Below are positions 15,201 to 24,200 of a stretch of DNA of 64,000 nucleotides, one piece after another. The DNA lies in assembly GCA_963681505.1 (NCBI GenBank), contig OY811973.1, forward strand, positions 5,304,128-5,368,127. The letters are read 5' to 3'. The translations under genes were made by a program, and so were the position numbers. The notes beneath the pieces are model-generated. The model was not told the origin of the DNA. It was given only the letters and a program-made list of their open reading frames with translations, and did no database searches. Each line of letters begins with the position of its first letter. The stretch's first letter is position 1. Source of the DNA: Eunapius fragilis (taxonomy: Eukaryota > Porifera > Demospongiae > Spongillida > Spongillidae).

Positions 15201-18200
15201 TTCATACGCAACGAAGTTGGGCGGAAGTTAGAACACTACAAGTCAAAACTGCTACGATCATACTATGCATACAGAAGAAGACCTTTTTTCTGACCCAAAA
15301 TGTACCACCAACCTTCTCGTATAGAGAATGATTTTATTACTTGTTTCCTAAATTTTTCTGGTCGATTTGGTATTGTATTTAGTTCTTGTGACTTATTGAC
15401 CCAGGTAGCAAGAACATCAACTTGCACGATCATGACAGAATCTGCAGTTTTGTTGAGGTGTACCATTAAAATATTTCACCAGTCCCCAGACTACCTCAGT
15501 CTTTGGGTGGTCGTTTTGTTGGTCCTTTTGGTAGCACGCTTGACATGCACTCATTTCGCAGATCTGGCAGCATCTGGATCATTCCACTTCTAGATGCTCA
15601 AATGGAATCAGAATTGTCCTTGAGATTGCATGGGAAAACCAGCCGAATTTGATAATGCTGATTATTTTTTACCTGTTGCGTCCTGAACATTGTGATAGCT
15701 GATGTAATGTGCTATTTTTGATCAACACCAAATAAGGACTACTCGCTTCAGCTAATTGCCTGATCGGATAGGTGTCTAACAGACCCTTGAAGATAACCTG
15801 CAGACACATCCAGAGGACAAGGAGGAGGAAGGAGGAAGAAGACGATGATGAAGATGAGAAGGAGAAATTTTAGATGGGACTGGGTACAGACGATGGGGAT
15901 GAGTTTTTTTTTCTCTAGAAGTACACAGTCTTATGACATGACAACGCAGAACTGTTCTCCTTTTTATTGCTCGATTGTCACTAAGAGTGAAGTGACCCGA
16001 CTCTTGGCTGTCCCACTAGATGCTATAGTGATGTTTTAATGACATTCATGATACTGCAGGATTCCTATACCATGGCTTGTTTCCCTGCACACTGGTAGAC
16101 ACATCTTTGTATGTTAAATTGTGATTTGGCAATGACCTATTCTACACATAATAATAAGCAAAGCATGTATGCAAGATCAATTATGCTCATCAACAGAGAA
16201 ACTGGCTGTTGTAAATGTATGTTCAAGAAAAACTAGCATTATTATCTAATTACCACTTCTGCATGCAATTAATATGTACGTGTAATTAAAAAATCAGGCC
16301 ACTGTTACTCCATGATGACAGACTAATTTCCAGTGCATAAGTAAGAAGTTGTAGAGGACATAGGTGTCTCATAGAAAATGACATAATTTGAAAACTTGAA
16401 AAATATCTACTGTGCCCCTTTTCGATGCCACAATCACATCTATATATATATATACAAGTAACTAAAACATTCTTTGAGAAAGTTGGTGAGATATAGGAGT
16501 TGATGGCAATAGTAGTATAAAAAGCAAATAAACAAGGGTCTGTAATGGTAAAGGAAATGTCATGGTCCTATATTTAACCCTTTGCATATACTATGTTTGT
16601 GTGCTAAATATAGGACTATGACATTTTCCCTTACTATTACAGACCCTTGTTTCCTTGCTTTTTACACCACCATTGCCTTCAAATCCTAAATCACCAACTT
16701 CCTCATAGAGAAAGTTTTTAGTTGCATAGATTTTTTCTCATCTATGTCTTACACTGACTGTATAGATGTAGTCGATTGTAAATCATTTGCTACTGTTCCT
16801 GTAGTTTTCGGGTTTGGTTATCGACAATTCTAAACTTGTCAAGATTCTGCCTTGTAATGATACGAGTAGCGTTTAGTATGGCCCAAACATAACAATACAA
16901 TTACCATAATATACCATCGACTATTTGATCGCAGTAGGCACTCCAGCCAATTCTTAAGTGTGTTCCTTTCCCAAGTTATGCATGGTCGAGTAGGAGGAGG
17001 ATTATTCTGGGACTGGGTACGAGGACAGGCAGTACTCTTTTGTTCTCAACAACCGCGCGGTTTTGTTACAAGAAACAAGTGATGAAATTACTCACTTTCA
17101 TCTTCCCGTTCGATTACAACAACTAGCTAAAAAATTCGATTGTCAGAAGTCTCGTTATAAACGGTCCCGTGTTTTTAATGATTTCATAATCGGGGTCAAA
17201 TCCTATATAGACGTTTCTAGCGAAACTTCTGATATATATATTTATACAGTAGCTGTCATAAAAAGTTTACTTAATCATTTATGCCGTGGATGTTGTACAG
17301 CCTGCTGTATGTATGGTACGCTATTACAGTCGTACGATACGATTACTACCGTAGTACTAGCATATCTAATTACAGTGTAATCAGTTTTCGGCATATCGTA
17401 CATGTATTGGTCAGAACACGTTTTTGACACTTCGCAAGCGAAATGAGAACATCATTTCACAATGAAAATGTGCCAGGTTAAATGTTTTTAATTAGCTAGT
17501 ACGTGCGGCGTTATTATATTAAACACGTACCGTACAACGGCCACCGCGCAATTGATTCACGTACAGGAGTTATACGCTACGCCTATTACGATGTACGTTA
17601 CGTTTACAGTTATACCGTACAATGGCCACGGCGTAAATAACTTTTATATGACCGCTGCTGTGTATATATATATTATGGATCAGGAAATTTTGTCATGAAC
17701 TGTCCCAGTTGATTTTTTAATATATTATAACATATATATGGTTAACATCAATGCAGATGTAAATTTGAGGTTTGTTTTTTGTGCAGGTTAGACTGCCTAA
17801 AATTATAATAAGTACAACCACAAAAAAAAAAAATAATATGGTCTCCCAAAAAGAACTATCAAGCACATTGGACACTTGCATGTTCAATCTGCTGTTGGAA
17901 ACCTCCTCCAATGCTGACCAAGCTCGATTGCTTTCAGTTTCCGCACCACATGCATCATCCTGGCTGTCTGTTCTACTATCACAGGGGCTGGATCTACATC
18001 TTGATGCACCGGTCCATCAAGTTGCCATAAAATGGTGGCTTGGTATGGACACTTCCCAGGGATCCCAGTGTGCACTGTACCCTGGCAATGCTCTTGACCC
18101 TCTGGGACATCATGCCACCACTTGTAAGCATGGTGGTGATGTGGTGGTTCGACACAACACCCTTCGTGATGTTCTGGCTGAAACATGCCACCGGGCCCGC

Positions 18201-21200
18201 CCATCTTGGCATCCAAGTGGAAGCTGGCAATGACCTCACAGCCGATCATAGCCACACCCATCCTGCTGACCTTCTGTTGACTAACTGGACAACAGGCAAG
18301 ACTGCTGCCTTTGATATCTCTGTAACCTCTCTGCTTAACACACATACCCTTACGGAAGCTTTCATACTTATCCAAACGTACTCCTACTACAATATCCATT
18401 AAGGCTAATAGACTTACAACCATCCTCACGAAAACTTACAATACAGTGATTATATATAACTCTTTGATAATATACGTGCACGCATATAGAAAACACTACG
18501 TGACACATAGTTATTTATTCACTGTGCACAACAAAGCTTCAGGGGCATATAGGTAAGGACCATCCACTTGCTTAAAACTTGATGCAGATATGTGTGTTAA
18601 ATACTGCTACTTCTAATGGCTATGTTGTATGCTCTATAACACACCTATCGTACGGAACTGTTTGGAAAACAGCTATGTAAACAGATATGGCTGTAGGCGG
18701 GGATGTTGCGATACATTTTTAAATAAGTTAATTGGCTACAAATAATCTCCCTGTGGTCACACACACTAAATTGACCGGATGCTGGAAATTATTTGCTTGG
18801 TGCGTTAACAAGGGTCAAAATGGCCGATAACTTGTACAAAATACAATGCATCTTCGATACCCTATGCAGTTATTGAATTATCAATATCCGGTCACAGTGA
18901 ATAACTAACACCCTAGAGGAGCTTGCCTAGCTGAATAAATTTACCTGAGAGCTGCGATTTCATCCCTGCATTTTGAATCTCTGATACTCCCATACAAAGT
19001 ACAGTGGTTATTAAATCTAACTTCCCGCCAAATTTGTATTGCTTGGCAGCTGCACACTCTTTTCGTTAGTCAATTGTGCGTTTGTTTGCATTTCGTGTAC
19101 GTGTTTCATGTATGTTTCATGTATGCTTTAGATCACTGTAACGTCGTAACTTGTATGAATACGATACTGAAAAGTCCTTGCGCTAAATGAAGACAGAAAC
19201 ATATTGAATCACATAACGTCATAATGATCTAATTATGAACATGAGTGTTGACAATATGTTAACATGATTTTTCCTGTGAGGCATCCTTAACTACTCTGAA
19301 AGCCTACTTAAGAACCCAGAGATAAAACAATTGTATATTTCATAGTATACTCGATGTATGGCTTCAAATCCCCGACCATTGACTCTGACTATGTCGAGTA
19401 TTCTTGTCAACTGTTTCATTTTTCAAGCTAGTACACCATATTTATCAAAACAAACGTCATTAATTAATGTCATAGTTAATATCTGTAAGTAAGCTAGCCA
19501 CGAGATTCTTCAAGAACGACGACTACTAAGAAACGGGTAGCCATATTTTAAAACATTGCTGGCAGATAATCAATTAACTATGTCATCCGCATTGATGTTC
19601 AAAGAGTTCACAGCCAACTGATTTCCTTACGCTGCACTTTTTGGACTGCCTCTAATGTAGCGGGTCTAGAGTTTTGGATGAAAGGATGTGTATAAGTATA
19701 TATGGCGAGGACGATGTATCTGTGTTGGCTACCGATTCTAGATCAATATTTGGGCGATGTAGTTGGAACAGTACTCGCACGCGAACACACACTACTCAAG
19801 AGGGAACACTCTGGTAGTCTGAGACCTAGTGACAACTGTAGATCCTTCAGGGTCATGTTTATCAATCTGGTCAACTGTGGCTCTAGTTTTATGAGGGTAC
19901 AAGTGTTGTAATGGGTGATTCAACAATGTGGATGGTTGTACCCAATTGCACTCCAAGAGATGCACCTCACACTAATCCATCCGAACATTTCTCCACCTTG
20001 CCAATTTTCCACAGTGCTCGAGGTTGGACTGGATCATGGATGAGAACAACTTCACCCACTTGAATTCTGGCAACTGTGTCCTAGGCCTTTTTCTCACTGC
20101 AATGGATCTCTCTTTGCCCAGTTAGGTACTCTGGTCTTGCCAATTGCCTTCCTTAAGCATTTCTTCATTGACTGGATCAACCTCGTATAATTATCCCCAC
20201 CAGGGCGCCTTCTCCAATATGGAGATCCATTGAATGAGCAAAAGAAATGGCGCTCTCTTTCAGGAGATCCCATCAGAGCCTTCAGAACCTCGTTCACTGA
20301 CAGAAATGCCTTGCTGTTCTCCTGCAACGTACTTTCTGGAGAACTCTCGCCTGGCAGAGAATCGATTTAAATTGCGTACCAGATGGACAGCACGCATAAG
20401 ACGGCAAATCCAAACCTTCCCATTCTTTAGATACAGTGGTCCTGCATTATTACTTAATCGAAGGACCATGTGTTGGCTACAGATCGATATTAGGGGAATG
20501 TAATTGGATACAGTACTCGCACGCAAACACAAGATACTCAAGAGGAAACTTAATAATCAAAATTACATGTGCAAATCTAACCTGCATGAATTAATGCAAA
20601 AGACGTCAGTATCCTCTGCATGGGAGGGTGAAGCCATCACAGGGAACTGGCAACAGTTTCAGCTGTCGGTTGTGCGGAACGGCTGAAGGTAGAAAAAGGG
20701 TGAATATTTTTCTTAAGTACCTCGCGGAACTTATGGGGGTGAAATTTTTCATTATGTACCTCGCACAACTCGTGGGAGAGATTATTCGTGATGGAGAACA
20801 TTTTCATTATGGTTCATTTTAGTTGCCTCAGAGCAGGCCCATGAGCAAATTAAAAATTAAAAAAACAGTACAGTCACTGGGAAACATAGTGTAGAACATC
20901 TAAATAAATGGCAATCCATTATGACTTCTAGCCATTGGGTCTATCATTAAACACAGGTCTTCATATTCATCCTCTGAAATAATGCTTGTTGAAATTGCAG
21001 GTACATGGACATCTCCATCTTCCTCCATCTCTGGCAGTGGACCTTCGTAATGTATGCCATATAACTGAAAGAACATTTGTGCATCATCAACAGTATAGGC
21101 TAGCTTATCTTAATAATAGGGGCCATCCATAAGGTATGTTTACCATTATGGACCCCCCCCCCCCCCTCTCGTCACGCATTATCCCATACTGTCGTATAAA

Positions 21201-24200
21201 TCGTCACCTACCCACCCCCCCCCCCCACCCTCTTTAGCGTGACATAATTTAAAAACGGCCCCATACAATACAGAGCTGGACCAGTTGGTAACTTACAATA
21301 AACATTACAGGCTGCAGATAGTCAGTTAAGTCCTATGAATCTTCAACAATTGATCCCTATGACAGGAGTGCCCGTGAGATGGCTCAAAGTACTCCCAACG
21401 CCATATGCTCCGCCATGCATATATTCCCGTTCTGTCAATATTGGTGCAGCGTCCGTTATGCACACCACCAGCACTAGAGCACATTCTGTACACAAAGTAC
21501 ATTGTACACCACATACTGCCAGCACATGAGCGGAGGCCAACTATTAAATTTGCCTATATTTAGAGGAAGTGGGCCCAAATACACCTCCTCCTAGAAAAAA
21601 CCCTTTGAAAGGGAAAAACCGAGTTAAGGTCTGCTCAAATAATAATTTCATAGAAGAGTTTCCCATTCACACGCCTCTTCAGTGGCGCACCTAGCTGAAA
21701 GTGAAACCTTTTGAACTGATTCTTTGACATTACATTATATGCCTCCCAGTCAGAGACTGTTTGGGCAGCCCTCTTCTCCCGTGGTTTCTCCTGCTTTGTG
21801 TGTAAAACCTTCTGCATTTAACCCTCTCCATATATGCAGCTTTCCTAGCTGCATCGTGGTTGGCCACAGGCTGTGTCCCTAACAGAGACCGTCACCCTGC
21901 ACTGGGTCTTGATCCTCCCCTTGTATCAGAGGCATGGTATGTGAGTTTTACTTTTACAGCCCGGCATAGTGTTGATGTCATCGATGTTGTTGGAGTATGA
22001 TCTGATTGTGTAGTGGGGGGGGGAGGGGCTGCTGATGGTAGATCTTGTGCAGTTTCCTGCATGTTGTTTGAACAATGGGCTTGCCAATAACCTTTGCCTA
22101 GTACCTAGAACGTAGCTCTCATCTGGGTCCTCTTTTGCTTTTCAAATGTCCTAGCTACTGGGTTGTAGGTCAGATGGAAGTACCACTTTCCCCTGTCACT
22201 ACGTAACGGATCGTCTCATCCACACTTTTAATGGATGTGCAAGGAATCTGTCATTATAAGAGCTTTTCCCACTCTCTCTCATGCACAGGTTTAGGTTTCT
22301 TTCCACCAAGGTTTGCCATAGAGTTTGATTGAGCCAAAACGCAGCGCGCGCGCACCGCCCGTTAACAAAAATAAAAGGAGTTCATTTTTAATAACTGTTG
22401 AATAAACCCAATTTGTGGTATAAAAATGGCAGCTCTCTAAGCTATCGTCGTTTTTGAATTATTTTGAACAAACGGTAAGTGGTGCATTGCTATTCAAAGT
22501 ATGTATAGGTATAGGAATCACTGGAGTTTGATCAAACCACACAGCGAGACCCATTGCTATATCCTAGAAAGTGCAGTGAACGCGTGAGTGTGGTCGAGTA
22601 AAGTTCTCAGGGCAGTTAAGGCCTGGGTATCCTGTAAATTGACATCATTGAGTGAAACTTTTTAATTTGATGACCAGTAAGTATAGCTCTTATATCCTTG
22701 GATAGCCCTGATTGAGACCTACATTTTGATATATACTATGACGCAATTACGTCACGTGATACTTCTCAGGGTGATTCAACTGAATTAAAACTTTAATAAA
22801 AAACGCGGTGATGATGCCAAGGTATTTATGATTCGTGGTTATACCAATTTGAAGATCATTACAACTAGAGTACATTTTCTGCTAGACGTATTGAAAATTC
22901 AACTGTGATCGGAAGATAATGAAACTAAAGCCAATTAATCGCCGCCATTTTGGCCGCTTTGTTGCGATTATTTAGCATAGCAAAGCTGGTAGCTATAAAT
23001 CCTACCGAGAAGTTAGAAGTACTCATCACTTGATGTGTAGTGATGAAAAATGACCACTGAAATACCCTGGCTTCACTGCCGTATAATCCGCTGAACAAAC
23101 TATGACAATACTGAACCTCTGCAATACTCACGTGATGCAATGGCGTAACCATGGCGACAATAAAATTCCGCATCATTAATACTTTAATTTGATATCATAC
23201 TTATGCATAGATATTGCACTGTTCATGAGCAATATGCAAAGTTAAAAAAGAATGGCTACCCATGCCTTAACTCCCCTGAGTTGGGTCACGTGGAATTAAA
23301 ATAACTGAAGGTTTAAACTGACCAAAAACACCCTAGTGATTTAGTTTGGGTCTCCCGCTACTTTAAAATGTGTTTGTCTTCATTGCACCACTTAAAATGG
23401 CCGAGATACTTTTCAAACCACACCAGAATTCCTTATACGAAGTTCCACTCTAAAAAACTCCCAAGAGCTTTTATCAAATGGTTCTTACACATCCTATATT
23501 GGACTATCTATCGCAAAAGTTATTAGGTACTGAATTTGTAATTAGCCATACATTTCAATGCGAGCATTACCTTTCTTTAGCTTAGAGTTCAAATAATTCT
23601 TATTTGTGTCTTTCAACCTACTCAACTCATTACCAACAGGATTAACATTGACCTTCACAGGCTGCTATTTGCAACTTGTACTTCAACACACGATAGATCG
23701 CTGAAAGAATCCTTGCTTGCTTAATGCATTGTGGATCTGTTCAAGAGTGGTCATAATCAATCTAATCCAGATAAATGCATATTGTTGCTGGCTCTTGAAC
23801 ATAGGTTTGAAATCTTGAAAATATATCAGTCATGCCCTTAACACAGAGGGGGCAATGCAGATAGCAGAGGGAAATGGTCTTCCTCGTGCAATGATTGCTT
23901 CACGAAGTGAAACTTGCATATATACAAATTGCTAGCAAGAGTATCCATATGTAGAAACCTCCTCAATGGGATTGGCAACAGTCTAGGCTTTTGACATATT
24001 TTTGAATAATGTGTTACCTTATACAAGTTCTCATATTTGTTCCATTGCTGCTAACTGGGACTGAAGTTGGTGTACAATTGCATTATCTAAATAACGGGTA
24101 GAATTATTATTTTTCACCAAGCACTGTAGAAAAAAGGAATTTGTAAAATGAAAACGCCCTTGGGGAGTTGCATTGACATTGTGCATGTATTATAACAAGA

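Noticed and set aside
17884..18429. 181-codon - strand ORF
   Set aside because: Antisense of the RLE endonuclease fragment, whose + strand carries the recognisable motifs.
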